From: Rhodothermales bacterium
Lineage (GTDB): Bacteria > Bacteroidota > Rhodothermia > Rhodothermales > VXPQ01
Reading direction: 5' to 3'
Length of the DNA: 64,000 bases
NCBI GenBank assembly: GCA_951812345.1
Contig: OX638295.1
Span: 745,987 to 809,986 of the forward strand
The notes below the pieces were generated by a model. That model saw only the letters and a list, made by a program, of their open reading frames with translations. It was not told the DNA's origin and ran no database searches. Numbering within the stretch: the stretch's first letter is position 1; each line of letters opens with the position of its first letter. The translations under genes and the position numbers were made by a program. Below are positions 47,463 to 55,670 of this stretch, piece after piece.

Positions 47463-47726
47463 GAGACGATTGTTTTCTTGCAAAAATGATGTGTGGACAC
47501 ACCGCGTCGGGTGCCTCGTCGACAAGGATACGGGAGCGCTCTTTATAGACCTGAATATATCGAATAAACGCACCACGAATGGGTTTTCGCCGGCCGCTCT
47601 TCCCGCCACCTCCGTCGTCGGTCGCATCAGGAAGATGTCACATCATTCTTCGCACCGACCACGGATGCGCTCGTAATCACAGGGAGGGCAATCCATTCCC
47701 TCTGCATCTCCAAAATCCCTGATAGC
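47463..47726. other. intergenic region, no gene seen
   Basis: Between the SGNH hydrolase start and the mini-ORF ending at 47727. The part near 47530-47580 is AT-richer (CTTTATAGACCTGAATATATCG) and may carry the promoter of the hydrolase-SulP unit. No RNA gene or strong repeat was found by eye. Confidence 0.4.
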
Positions 47727-47843
47727 CTATCCTTCGGTGATGATCCCGATGGTGCGGCCAATGCCGTCTTCGTTGGCGATAGCCCGGGCGACGTACGGCT
47801 GCACATCCCCGCGTGTACCGAAACCGGGAAGAGCGATTTTCAT
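47727..47843 (-). pseudogene. 38-codon chimeric gene remnant
   Basis: ATG at 47843 directly follows the stop of the helix-hairpin-helix gene (TGAATG). The frame opens MKIALPGFGTRGDVQPYVA, the classic N-terminus of UGT-type glycosyltransferases, then after about 20 codons reads NEDGIGRTIGIITEG, which looks like the C-terminus of an NAD(P)-binding epimerase/reductase-like protein, and stops. It is best explained as two gene ends fused by deletion. A true small protein cannot be ruled out. Confidence 0.4.
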
Positions 47844-48503
47844 TCAGTCCGAGTCCTGAGCCCGAATCTCCACATAGCGTTCCAGACGCGCGACTTCGTC
47901 GTCATTGACATACTTGCCTATCTCCCGGCGAAACTGTTCGATTCGGCTGTACGTCCGGTATTCCTTGAATTCATGAAGCATCCGGTTGCCCAGATTCGGA
48001 ATCGTAAGAATATCTTCGTCGCTGGCCGTGTTCAGGTCGATCGGTACGAAGACGAACTGCTCCAGTCGCGCCACCTCCTCATCGTCCACATATTTGCCTA
48101 TTTCCCGGCGGAATTCGGCAATGTGGGCGTACGGTTTGTATTCGTCGAACTCATGGGCCATCCGGTTGCCGACGCCGGGAACGAGAAGAATTTCCTTTTC
48201 GGTTGTGTCATTCAGGTTCAGGGGCAGGAAAAGCCGGGCGTACAACTCGTCCCGCTGCGCTTCATCCAAAGAATCGGCGACCAGCGCGTTGACATCGAGC
48301 ATATTCATAAACGGACGCCCTGCAACGATCGAGTCCGCCTTCGCTGCATCCATATGGGGGAGCGCTGCAAGCTCGGATTCGGTGGCCGTGTTCGGATTGA
48401 GCACGCCCATGTTTTGCCCCACCTGAGCCTCGGCAACAGTAGCGGGGATCAGGGCAAGCGCTGCTAACAGTACGAACAGTCGGGTCGGGATGCGTTGTAT
48501 CAT
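47844..48503 (-). CDS. Secreted helix-hairpin-helix (ComEA-like) repeat protein
   Basis: 219 residues from ATG 48503. A signal peptide ends near VAEAQ. Three helix-hairpin-helix units follow: LNPNTATESELAALPHMDA, then two copies of a 70-residue block (LNDTTEKEILLVPGVGNRM with EFRREIGKYVDDEEVARLEQ; LNTASDEDILTIPNLGNRM with QFRREIGKYVNDDEVARLER). ComEA-type units bind DNA in natural transformation, but similar domains occur in other periplasmic proteins. The start overlaps the stop of a four-helix membrane protein (48500-48503), so the two are coupled and may act together. Confidence 0.85.
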   Translation of the reverse strand: MIQRIPTRLFVLLAALALIPATVAEAQVGQNMGVLNPNTATESELAALPHMDAAKADSIVAGRPFMNMLDVNALVADSLDEAQRDELYARLFLPLNLNDTTEKEILLVPGVGNRMAHEFDEYKPYAHIAEFRREIGKYVDDEEVARLEQFVFVPIDLNTASDEDILTIPNLGNRMLHEFKEYRTYSRIEQFRREIGKYVNDDEVARLERYVEIRAQDSD

Positions 48504-48979
48504 TCTTTTTCCTCGTGTAACGGGTTTGCCTCGTTTATCTCCAGGGATGCATGGGCCCTGTTCCGTGAGGCGGAGAATATCGGATGTCGCCAGGTGTGCA
48601 GGAATCCGATGAGTCCAAGATACGCCATGGTTCCGGGCGCCAGGGCCGGCATTGCCCCGGTGAGAGATTTCCAGATCAGTTCCCATCCTGCAGCCGCGGG
48701 GTTCATTTCCAGTTCGAATTCGACATTGCTTTGGTAGTGCAGATAGACGCCCAGGACGCCCGCGACGACGAACAGGAGCATGCATATCTGAAAAATGCGC
48801 AGGACTCGGGCATCGTTGCGAAAAAGCCGGACTACGAGCACCGCGAGGCTCAGTCCGATCATTCCCAGCGGCACGAGTTGCCACGGTTCCTCGTAGTGGC
48901 CCAGCAGGACCAGTTCGCCGCCGGCGCCCAGGGCGCCCAGCAGGAATATGGCCAGTAGCAGCGAGCGAATTCGTTTCAC
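48500..48979 (-). CDS. Small integral membrane protein, unknown family
   Basis: 159 residues with four hydrophobic segments: SLLLAIFLLGALGAGGELVL, LVPLGMIGLSLAVLVVRLF, IFQICMLLFVVAGVLGVYLH and ALAPGTMAYLGLIGFLHTW. Between segments 3 and 4 is an external loop QSNVEFELEMNPAAAG. The C-terminal 30 residues are polar and acidic. I do not recognise a family. Overlap with the secreted HhH gene suggests that both belong to one function. No regulatory element is obvious in the 250 bases upstream. Confidence 0.7.
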   Translation of the reverse strand: MKRIRSLLLAIFLLGALGAGGELVLLGHYEEPWQLVPLGMIGLSLAVLVVRLFRNDARVLRIFQICMLLFVVAGVLGVYLHYQSNVEFELEMNPAAAGWELIWKSLTGAMPALAPGTMAYLGLIGFLHTWRHPIFSASRNRAHASLEINEANPLHEEKE

Positions 48980-49228
48980 GTTTCAGATTTCATTGTTTTT
49001 TTGAGCACGGGATGCCGAGAGCCGTTTCCGGTTCCAGCGTATTGTACATATGCCATGCTTCGCGCCACCCGGTCGGTCAGGGCGCCGGCAGGGCGTTGCT
49101 TTGATTGCAACGGTCATCGTATTGGACCCTGCTGCGTCCCTGTTTTATTCCCTGCTTGCAGGAAATATCCGGTCAGCCCGCCTTGTTTTGCCGGATGCTT
49201 CATCTTATTATTAATGTGCATACCCTGC

Positions 49229-49699
49229 TCAACACCCACCCTGCACAGGAAAGAAAATATCGGTGCGCCACTTGGACGGGTCCGGCTCGGCGCCGGGATC
49301 GGTGATGTACACTTCCCAGGGGGCATGTGCGGGTTGGAGTTCATTGGATTCGATCCATTGCACCAGCGCGGTCCAGGTTCCACCGAGGTCGTCGTAGGAT
49401 CCGATGTGGGTGACTGTCGCCACGGTTCCGGCAGGAAGTTCTCCGGGCCGGATGCGATCCGTTCCTTCCATCGGCGAAGATACGGGCATCGCACACTCAA
49501 GCTCGACGGTATTGCCGTCCATGGCGTGGTAGATAGCGAGGGGCATCCCGGCCGGTTGCTGCCCGCTCTGCTGGATGTGCCCGTATATCTCTCCGAACAA
49601 CGCGCCCATGATGGTGGCGAGCTTATCCATCGTGGTCGTAGTACGGACGCCAAGAATGGGTTGTGCGTCGATCTGTCTGGTTTTGAATTCCGGTGTCAT
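49229..49699 (-). CDS. GyrI-like small-molecule-binding domain protein
   Basis: 156 residues from ATG 49699 (MTPEFKTRQIDAQPILGVRT); an in-frame start at 49765 would add 22 residues. It resembles the GyrI/AraC effector-binding (SOUL-type) fold: an opening strand with QPILGVRTTTTMDKLATIMG, GMPLAIYHAMDGNTVELECA, VATVTHIGSYDDLGGTW, and a closing PWEVYITDPGAEPDPSKWRT. No helix-turn-helix is attached. Such stand-alone proteins bind or hydrolyse hydrophobic small molecules. Ligand unknown. It is not in an operon. Confidence 0.8.
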   Translation of the reverse strand: MTPEFKTRQIDAQPILGVRTTTTMDKLATIMGALFGEIYGHIQQSGQQPAGMPLAIYHAMDGNTVELECAMPVSSPMEGTDRIRPGELPAGTVATVTHIGSYDDLGGTWTALVQWIESNELQPAHAPWEVYITDPGAEPDPSKWRTDIFFPVQGGC

Positions 49700-49833
49700 C
49701 TTATTGCTTCTGGTTTTTGCGCCGTGTCTGGTGCGTACGCTTGTCTGGAAATCTTCGGAGTGCAAGAAGTGGTATGCTCAAAATCAACAGGAGTACATCC
49801 CTGTGGCGTTTGGCGATGGCGTGGTCCCTCTCC

Positions 49834-50460
49834 TCATCGGGTTGGCGCGCCGTCGAAGAAATCGACCTCGCCGGATTCCAGGGAATACTCCGCTCCAACG
49901 ACGAGCAGGCCATCTTGCTCCATGAGTTCCTTGAGGATTCCCGAACCGTTCCGCAGCGCATGCGCGGACCTGCGGACGTTTGCCCGCACCGCCCGGCGCA
50001 TCAACGTATCCGGGTCGCATTCAGATTCCGTTTTCAACAAGTCCTCCACCGCAGGGCGAATTCGATCCATGATCGAGGCCAGATTTTCCGATAGCTTGCC
50101 GCCGGGTTGCCGGAGGCTTTTCAGCGTGGCTCCGACCGCGCCGCATCGGGTGTGGCCTAACACGACGAGAAGCCGCGTACCGAGTTGCTTCGCCGCGTAC
50201 TCTGCGCTACCTGCCTGGGACGGCGCAACGATGTTTCCGGCAACGCGGATCACGAACAGGTCTCCGAAACCCTGATCGAAAATATGCTCGACGGGAACCC
50301 GGGAATCGGAGCATGCCAGAATCGTTGCGAAGGGCGCCTGCCCCTTGAGGAGATCGTTGTGTTTTTCCTGGCTTGCGAGTGCTTTGGTACGCTGCATTCC
50401 GTCTATGAAGCGGCGATTGCCTTCTCGCAGGCGCTTCAGGGCTTCAACTGCTGAAATCAT
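49834..50460 (-). CDS. Beta-class carbonic anhydrase
   Basis: 208 residues. Zinc ligands Cys50 (ATILACSDSRVPVEHIFD, with the Asp52-Arg54 dyad), His103 and Cys106 (VVLGHTRCGAVGATLK). FVIRVAGNIVAPSQAGSAEY matches the conserved strand. It converts CO2 and bicarbonate. It lies 12 bases downstream of the cation/proton antiporter on the same strand, so pH or ion balance is a plausible shared role. No signal peptide, so cytoplasmic. Confidence 0.94.
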   Translation of the reverse strand: MISAVEALKRLREGNRRFIDGMQRTKALASQEKHNDLLKGQAPFATILACSDSRVPVEHIFDQGFGDLFVIRVAGNIVAPSQAGSAEYAAKQLGTRLLVVLGHTRCGAVGATLKSLRQPGGKLSENLASIMDRIRPAVEDLLKTESECDPDTLMRRAVRANVRRSAHALRNGSGILKELMEQDGLLVVGAEYSLESGEVDFFDGAPTR

Positions 50461-50472
50461 CCGGTTCGGATT

Positions 50473-52143
50473 TTAGTGGAGAGGGGATACGCCCTGCGTT
50501 TCTGCTTTTGCGGTATGTAGTGCTGTAATCATGGAACGGACGATTACGCTGCTTGCGGTGTTTTCCGCCGTAACGACCTCCGTGGCGCCGGCGTCGTACA
50601 GGGCGCCCTTATCTATGTCGTACCAGGCGCGAGCGATGATGGCGAGGTCGGGAGCTATTTTACGAATAGCGCCGACGGCAAGCCCGGTGGCTCTGGCGTC
50701 ATTGATGCTTATTATCACCAGCCGGGCGTCCTTGCATCCAAGTGTCTTCAGCACTTCCTGTTGGGTAATATCTCCAAGCACCGCCCGGTTTCCGGCAGCT
50801 TTCGCCGCCCGGACGTTATCGGCGTTTACATCGACGACAATAGAAGGAACCCCGGTGTCCCGGACAGCCCGGCAAACTTCCCGGCCTGTCAACCCATAGC
50901 CGGCAATGATCACGTGGCCGCTGTGCGGTTCGTGAATGTCGACGCCGGGAGGCTCCGCATCCAGCACCCGATTCAGCCATGGGACGCGGGCTGCGCTGAG
51001 AGCCAACCTGGGACCGAGCACAATGATTACGGGCGTAAGCAGCATGGACAGGATGATCGCCAGCAGCAGGTTGTGGGATAGCGTGGCGTCAAGGAGTTCA
51101 AAATCCGAGGCCGTGCTTAAAAGTACGAACGAGAACTCGCCGATCTGGCACAGGGTGGCCGCCGACAGGATCCCCACGCGAAGAGGCAGCCGCAGGATCA
51201 GTGCGGCTCCAAGGATGATCGTGAATTTCCCCACGAGGATGATACCGAGAAGCCCGACGGTTGACGTCAGGTGCTCAAGCACAGCCGAAACATCCAGCAA
51301 CATCCCCACGGAAACGAAAAAGAGGCTGGCGAACACTTCGCGCGCGGGAATCAGGTCCGACATCGCCTGGTGACGAAACTCGCTTCCGGCAACGATCATT
51401 CCTGCCAGAAAGGCTCCGAGCGCCAGAGAGATTCCCGCTAACGACAGGGCCCATGCGATTCCGAAGCACACGAGAAATACCGCAAGAATAAAAATATCCC
51501 GCTGCCTTGTTCTGGCCACGAATGCAAGCAAACGGGGGACCAGATAACGGGCTGCGATCAGCACGCCCGCGAGGATGGCCAGCGCCGTGCCGGCCGCAAG
51601 CAGGATTTCCCGGACGGTTCCGCCTCCTCCGGCCAGAATGGGCACGGTCAGGATCATCGGAACCACACACAAGTCCTGGAAGACAAGAATGCCAACGGCC
51701 AGCCGCCCGTGAGGCGCTTCCAGTTCGCCCCGGTCGGAGAGACCGCGCAGGACCACGGCGGTACTGGATACGGCGACGACGCAGCCCAGAAATATCGCAG
51801 GGCCCGGCGCCAGACCAAACCAGTTGGCGAGTACGGCGGTGCATGCAACCGTGAGGGTTACCTGAATACCTCCGCCCAGCAGTACGGCTCTCCAGAAACG
51901 CCGCAGCCGATCAAGGGAGAGTTCCAGACCGATTCCGAAAAGCAGCAGGACGATGCCTATTTCAGCGAGGACTTCAACCTGATGCGTATCGTCCACCAGG
52001 CCCAACGCGGTGGGCCCGACCAGAGCGCCCGTTAAAATAAACCCGGCAATTGACGGGACCCCTGCGCGGCGCAGGGCCGTTACGACCACAATCGCCGCTC
52101 CCAGTACGATGACCAGATCCTTGAGGTAGTCGATTTCGGGCAT
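50473..52143 (-). CDS. CPA2 monovalent cation:proton antiporter with TrkA-N domain
   Basis: 556 residues from ATG 52143 (MPEIDYLKDLVIVLGAA), preferred over an in-frame ATG at 52248 that adds an ill-fitting extension. Membrane domain of 12-13 helices (to about 380), including GIVLLLFGIGLELSLDRLRR and VFQDLCVVPMILTVPIL, followed by an RCK/TrkA-N domain: HVIIAGYGLTGREVCRAVRD with NAD-type GxGxxG, VVDVNADNVRAAKAAGNRAV and LGDITQQEVL. KefB/YbaL-like K+(Na+)/H+ antiport is the family role. Followed by the carbonic anhydrase gene. Confidence 0.92.
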   Translation of the reverse strand: MPEIDYLKDLVIVLGAAIVVVTALRRAGVPSIAGFILTGALVGPTALGLVDDTHQVEVLAEIGIVLLLFGIGLELSLDRLRRFWRAVLLGGGIQVTLTVACTAVLANWFGLAPGPAIFLGCVVAVSSTAVVLRGLSDRGELEAPHGRLAVGILVFQDLCVVPMILTVPILAGGGGTVREILLAAGTALAILAGVLIAARYLVPRLLAFVARTRQRDIFILAVFLVCFGIAWALSLAGISLALGAFLAGMIVAGSEFRHQAMSDLIPAREVFASLFFVSVGMLLDVSAVLEHLTSTVGLLGIILVGKFTIILGAALILRLPLRVGILSAATLCQIGEFSFVLLSTASDFELLDATLSHNLLLAIILSMLLTPVIIVLGPRLALSAARVPWLNRVLDAEPPGVDIHEPHSGHVIIAGYGLTGREVCRAVRDTGVPSIVVDVNADNVRAAKAAGNRAVLGDITQQEVLKTLGCKDARLVIISINDARATGLAVGAIRKIAPDLAIIARAWYDIDKGALYDAGATEVVTAENTASSVIVRSMITALHTAKAETQGVSPLH

Positions 52144-52570
52144 GGACCGAGGGTTTGATAACGCAGCAACACAGATCACGCATGCTAACCGGATCCGGCA
52201 TGTCGGGATCCATAGCATCGCCGGATCAGGTCTAACCCCCGCGCGCAATGCGCTGTGCCATATTGTGCCGATGCGGGGATTGCTCGCAGATGAGTTCGCG
52301 ACCGTGTTTCTCCCAGGATCCGTTTACCGAACAGATCGATACTGACATGATCTTGTGTCAGCAGTATCGCCGGTTTCGGGAGAAAAGAGATGAATATATC
52401 AGGAAAAACAATAACAAGAGAATTTTCGCCATTTCGGGCAAAAACTCTCCTTTCCGCATCGAGACCGGGATGTTCAGGGTCGTCGTCGCGGACACTATTC
52501 ACTATCCTCTCGGGAACGCTATGCGGGCTACGAGCAGGATGGTGGACGGAATGGAGCCGGATCTCCAGGC
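52144..52570. other. intergenic region without a convincing gene
   Basis: About 430 bases between the antiporter start and the hairpin at 52571. Short frames on both strands have no family features. 52380-52420 is AT-rich (GAATATATCAGGAAAAACAA) and might contain promoters. No RNA gene was recognised. Confidence 0.4.
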
Positions 52571-52607
52571 GGATGAGCGGCTGCATGGGGTTGCAGGCCG
52601 CTCATCC
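52571..52607 (-). terminator. strong hairpin after the small membrane protein gene
   Basis: GGATGAGCGGC (52571-52581) pairs exactly with GCCGCTCATCC (52597-52607); inner TGCA/TGCA adds four pairs with one bulged G. It lies 13 bases beyond the stop of the gene at 52621. The T tract of a classic intrinsic terminator is missing on the minus strand, so it may stabilise the 3' end instead. Confidence 0.5.
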
Positions 52608-52620
52608 ACCCTTCACAAGG

Positions 52621-52947
52621 TTAACCCTTGAGGCGGTTTAACGCCCTTACTGCGAGTATGGTGATAACCCCGGCAAACAGCGCTATACTTACCTGATCGA
52701 CGATAGCGTCCAGGTAGGAGCCGACCACATGGATATGGCTCATCACATCCATAGTCGCGGCGCCTCCGACCGCTAAAGTAACCACCAGATAGGCTGTAGC
52801 ATCCTCGGCGTCAATCGCCATCGCCGCATAGACCAAGCCCAGAATGGCCAACAGAAGCGCCACAATCTCCGTGGGGATTGCGTTGGGCGCCAGGCCTTCC
52901 ACAATCGCCAAGAGGGTGATCAAACCGATAATAATTCTGACCGCCAT
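52621..52947 (-). CDS. Small hydrophobic membrane protein, unknown family
   Basis: 108 residues with about four hydrophobic segments: IIIGLITLLAIVEGLAPNAI, EIVALLLAILGLVYAAMAI, YLVVTLAVGGAATMDVMSHI and VSIALFAGVITILAVRALNR. It is preceded by a near-perfect Shine-Dalgarno, rare in this window, and followed by a strong hairpin. No family recognised. The paired good ribosome site and hairpin suggest a well-expressed single-gene unit, perhaps acquired from another lineage. Confidence 0.7.
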   Translation of the reverse strand: MAVRIIIGLITLLAIVEGLAPNAIPTEIVALLLAILGLVYAAMAIDAEDATAYLVVTLAVGGAATMDVMSHIHVVGSYLDAIVDQVSIALFAGVITILAVRALNRLKG

Positions 52948-52952
52948 TTTTA

Positions 52953-52959
52953 CCTCCTT
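52953..52959 (-). promoter_or_regulatory. Shine-Dalgarno site for the small membrane protein
   Basis: AAGGAGG on the minus strand, 5 bases before the ATG at 52947 (full context TAAGGAGGTAAAAATG). It fixes the start. Most other genes here have no comparable site. Confidence 0.8.
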
Positions 52960-53079
52960 AGAATAAGTGGGTGGGTTACGGACTGCACCATCACACAGCC
53001 GTGACGGTATACAGCGCAGTCATCATGCTGTATAAGTATAGCACACCGGCACTAAATTGCAAGAAAAATTCACAACCTT

Positions 53080-53295
53080 GTGTTTCCCGCGGGCAATAGC
53101 AGCGTAATAACCGAAAGATCGGTAGTCTGTGCGACGGATTCGCGGATGACGATTTTGGCGAGCGTTGACCCGTTCGATTACCTCGGCCATGGAGTTGAGG
53201 CTGGATCGATCCAGGGCCACGCTGACGATCTTTCCGCTTGGGTACAACTCGGCCGAGGTTACGCTTACGGTGATCCTTGCCTTAACTCCACAGCC
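53080..53295 (-). pseudogene. possible frameshifted coding remnant
   Basis: Between the small membrane protein and the barrel gene. One minus-strand frame reads KARITVSVTSAELYPSGKIV and onward to about 53170; then a shifted frame reads TLAKIVIRESVAQTTDLSVI and ends LLLPAGNTRL with a stop near 53080. The switch of good-looking frames suggests a broken gene, but no family match can be named. The rest of 52960-53080 shows nothing definite. Confidence 0.2.
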
Positions 53296-53300
53296 GTCGG

Positions 53301-54257
53301 TCAGAACCGATACTTCATGTTGAGACTGATTCCCCGGAACCGGATGTCCCCCGTCTTTACATAGTAGGTAACGGGGACCGGCGGGTTACCGGCCACCGAC
53401 GCATGATTGCGTAGAGAGTCATATGCCGACTCGTCATCGAATTCGCCGAAACTCGCCCATCGGAACTTGATCCCGATGGTGACCGGGTCGCTTGCCTGAT
53501 AGTCCAGGCCCGCCACCGCCTGGTAGCCGAGCAGCGAATCCGACAATTTAGCCCTGTCCGTGGTGATCGCGCCTGCAATTTCCCGGTTTAACGCCTGGGC
53601 TTTCGCCAGATCATCGCCAGTCAATCCCTCCGTATCGAATACCGTGATGTTCTCGGGGTCATTCGTCCGGCGCCAGAGGGTCCGGTACGCAAGCGAGACC
53701 TTCGCAAATCCGACTCCAATCCCCAGAGACGGCGTCAACTTCGAATCAGAGCGAAAGTCGTAGTACAAGTTGGCGAAAACGTTGTGCGACAACACGTTAT
53801 CGACTGCATCCATGACGGTCTGGAATCCCGGATCCGTCCCGGGATCATAGTTTGTTGCGGAATCGTAGGGAACATCCGTACTCTCATGGGTTGCGGTGCG
53901 ATAGAAATATTCGCCCTCGGCCCTGAAGTTTCCCATGCGATACCCCAGGGCCAAACCGGCCAGGATCCCCCTGCCGCCATCGAACGACTCGTCCATGGGT
54001 CCCCAAGTCGAAGGAGTATTGCCACACGCTCCTTCCTCTACTTGAAAACCGTCCGGGTTTATGGTCTTGTCGCATCGGATCGCTGAATGCGCCGCATCCG
54101 CACTCGATATCCAATCGTCCACCCCCCCGGTATTCACGTCCATTTTCGGGGTCACTCCAACCCCCGGTTCCATACCCATATACCAGCCGTCCTGAGCCAA
54201 TACCGGGTCGGAGGAGACCACCAAAGAAATCGCCATGAGCATGAAGAGTTTTTTCAT
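53301..54257 (-). CDS. Outer-membrane beta-barrel protein (surface-antigen-like)
   Basis: 318 residues from ATG 54257 (signal peptide ending PVLAQD), with GAGGGGCGG 7 bases before it as a possible ribosome site; an in-frame ATG at 54332 is less likely. The chain opens GWYMGMEPGVGVTPKMDVNT, has a Cys pair (CDKTINP, GACGN) in a long loop, then strand pairs such as MGNFRAEGEYFYRTATHEST, SHNVFANLYYDFR, LTPSLGIGVGFAKVSLAYRT, and ends ISLNMKYRF with terminal Phe. This is the OmpA/P44-like eight-strand pattern. Function unknown. Confidence 0.8.
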   Translation of the reverse strand: MKKLFMLMAISLVVSSDPVLAQDGWYMGMEPGVGVTPKMDVNTGGVDDWISSADAAHSAIRCDKTINPDGFQVEEGACGNTPSTWGPMDESFDGGRGILAGLALGYRMGNFRAEGEYFYRTATHESTDVPYDSATNYDPGTDPGFQTVMDAVDNVLSHNVFANLYYDFRSDSKLTPSLGIGVGFAKVSLAYRTLWRRTNDPENITVFDTEGLTGDDLAKAQALNREIAGAITTDRAKLSDSLLGYQAVAGLDYQASDPVTIGIKFRWASFGEFDDESAYDSLRNHASVAGNPPVPVTYYVKTGDIRFRGISLNMKYRF

Positions 54258-54521
54258 GACGCCGCCCCTCTTTCTTTTCCATATATGACGTTTCCCGATT
54301 CCCTGGTAACTGCATCCCGGTTTGAGACGCAATCGGCTTCGGGTCGAAGCACAAACCGATGATCGTTCTCGTAGTCAGCGGAGCCGACCGCCTCTGGATT
54401 AGGTCAGCTCGTTCAAGAGCCGGAATCGTTGCAGAGCAGGCCATCGGCCTGGTTCTCCACAGGGTGATCCTGCGGGGCGTCGCGTTAACTATCGCGGCGC
54501 CGTAATTCGCGCTCGAAAAAA

Positions 54522-54596
54522 TGGCTCCCCGGGTAGGACTCGAACCTACAACCCTGCGGTTAACAGCCGCATGCTCTACCATTGAGCTACCGAGGA
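54522..54596 (-). tRNA. tRNA-Asn (anticodon GTT)
   Basis: On the minus strand: acceptor TCCTCGG/CCGGGGA, D arm GTAGCTCAATGGTAGAGC, anticodon stem GCGGC-TGTTAAC-CGCAG... (anticodon GTT), T loop TTCGAGT, discriminator G, and encoded CCA (54522-54524 on the complement). Confidence 0.95.
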
Positions 54597-54923
54597 GGGT
54601 AAGGGCGCGGGCGGCCACACCATGCATGACTCGTTTCGCATTGCCCTGCCATCGCGCCATGGACGGGATCAGGCCTGCCTGCTCCTCGAAAATGGCCTAT
54701 TTTACAAAAACCCCGGGGAATGGAACAGGTTCCGGGAGGATCGGCGCAGCGTGTTTGACGACGACGACGCGTCGCAGTAAACACAGGAACTTTCGCGCTG
54801 CAGCAAGCATTGAAATTACGCCGGGTATTCGATGCGACGTATTTCCTGGTTTCGGGATGCAGATCCACCCCATACGAAGACCCGAACGTGTATACGGCGA
54901 GCGTCGCATCAGCTGCGCACCCG
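54597..54923. other. gap between divergent tRNA genes
   Basis: 327 bases between the 5' ends of tRNA-Asn (minus) and tRNA-Leu (plus). Both tRNA promoters should be here. No protein gene is convincing; short open frames in several phases carry no motifs. Confidence 0.4.
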
Positions 54924-55010
54924 GCCCAAGTGGCGGAATTGGTAGACGCGCATGATTCAGGGTCATGTGCCCGTTAGGGCGTGGAGGTTCGAGTCCTCTC
55001 TTGGGCACCA
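54924..55010 (+). tRNA. tRNA-Leu (anticodon CAG)
   Basis: Class II tRNA with a long variable arm: acceptor GCCCAAG/CTTGGGC, anticodon stem CATGA-TTCAGGG-TCATG (anticodon CAG), variable arm TGCCCGTTAGGGCG, T arm GGAGG-TTCGAGT-CCTCT, discriminator A, encoded CCA at 55008-55010. Confidence 0.96.
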
Positions 55011-55046
55011 ATGCGGAACGCATAAGGTTCTGAACGGAACGGCGGG

Positions 55047-55616
55047 ATGGGGTATCGGAACAGGAATAGCGCCGGCCCATCGGTTTTACGCTTCGAGGCC
55101 CGGCTTTTTCGGCATCCTAAAAAGGCAAAGGCCAATTCCAGGGCCTTGCTCAACGTCCCGGATTGGGTCGGCAGGCAATTTTCCCCGGGCGGCGCGACCA
55201 AGGTCGAAGGCGCCATGAACGGTCAGCCTTTCCGGGCGGTACTGGAATCCGACCCATCCGGAGGGTACCGGCTGCATGTGAACAAGGCCATGCGTGAGGG
55301 CGCCGCCGCCGACGTGGGCGACACGGTGCAACTCGCCATCCTGGGACCGGAGCCCGAACCGACGCTCCCCTCCGATTTCCGGGCCGCCCTTACCGCTTCT
55401 CGCGATGCGGAGATATTGTGGCGGGATCTCACCCTCATGGGGCGTCTCGATTGGGTCCGCTGGATCGAATCGGCCAGGAAACCTGAAACCCGGGCCCGTC
55501 GGATTACACGGACCGTCGAACAGCTTTCCTCAGGAAGTCGGCGTCCTTGTTGTGTGAATGTCTATGAATTTATGCTGGATCGCATTCGGGAAGATGAGCA
55601 GGTCAGGGAGTTCTGA
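55047..55616 (+). CDS. DUF1905 / YdeI-OmpD-associated domain protein
   Basis: 189 residues. DUF1905 part (about 15-95): VLRFEARLFRHPKKA, NVPDWVGRQFSPGGATKVEG, MNGQPFRAVLESDPSGGYRL, HVNKAMREGAAADVGDTVQL. A YdeI/OmpD-associated (bacteriocin-protection) part follows: SDFRAALTASRDAEILW, RLDWVRWIESARKPETRARR, RTVEQLSSGSRRPCC. The family is mostly uncharacterised. The last 20 residues after RRPCC (VNVYEFMLDRIREDEQVREF) look foreign, as family members usually stop there. It begins 36 bases after tRNA-Leu. Confidence 0.85.
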   Translation: MGYRNRNSAGPSVLRFEARLFRHPKKAKANSRALLNVPDWVGRQFSPGGATKVEGAMNGQPFRAVLESDPSGGYRLHVNKAMREGAAADVGDTVQLAILGPEPEPTLPSDFRAALTASRDAEILWRDLTLMGRLDWVRWIESARKPETRARRITRTVEQLSSGSRRPCCVNVYEFMLDRIREDEQVREF

Positions 55617-55630
55617 CGCAAATACATTAA

Positions 55631-55647
55631 AGGACACTCTGATTAAT
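55631..55647 (+). repeat. dispersed AGGATACTCTGAT motif, copy 5 (variant)
   Basis: AGGACACTCTGATTAAT follows TTAA and differs from the other copies by one base in the core (C for T). It is 24-40 bases before the start of an IS5-like transposase fragment, the place a left terminal repeat would occupy. It links the motif to an insertion sequence. Confidence 0.55.
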
Positions 55648-55670
55648 ACCCGGTCTATTGTCTTACGGTA

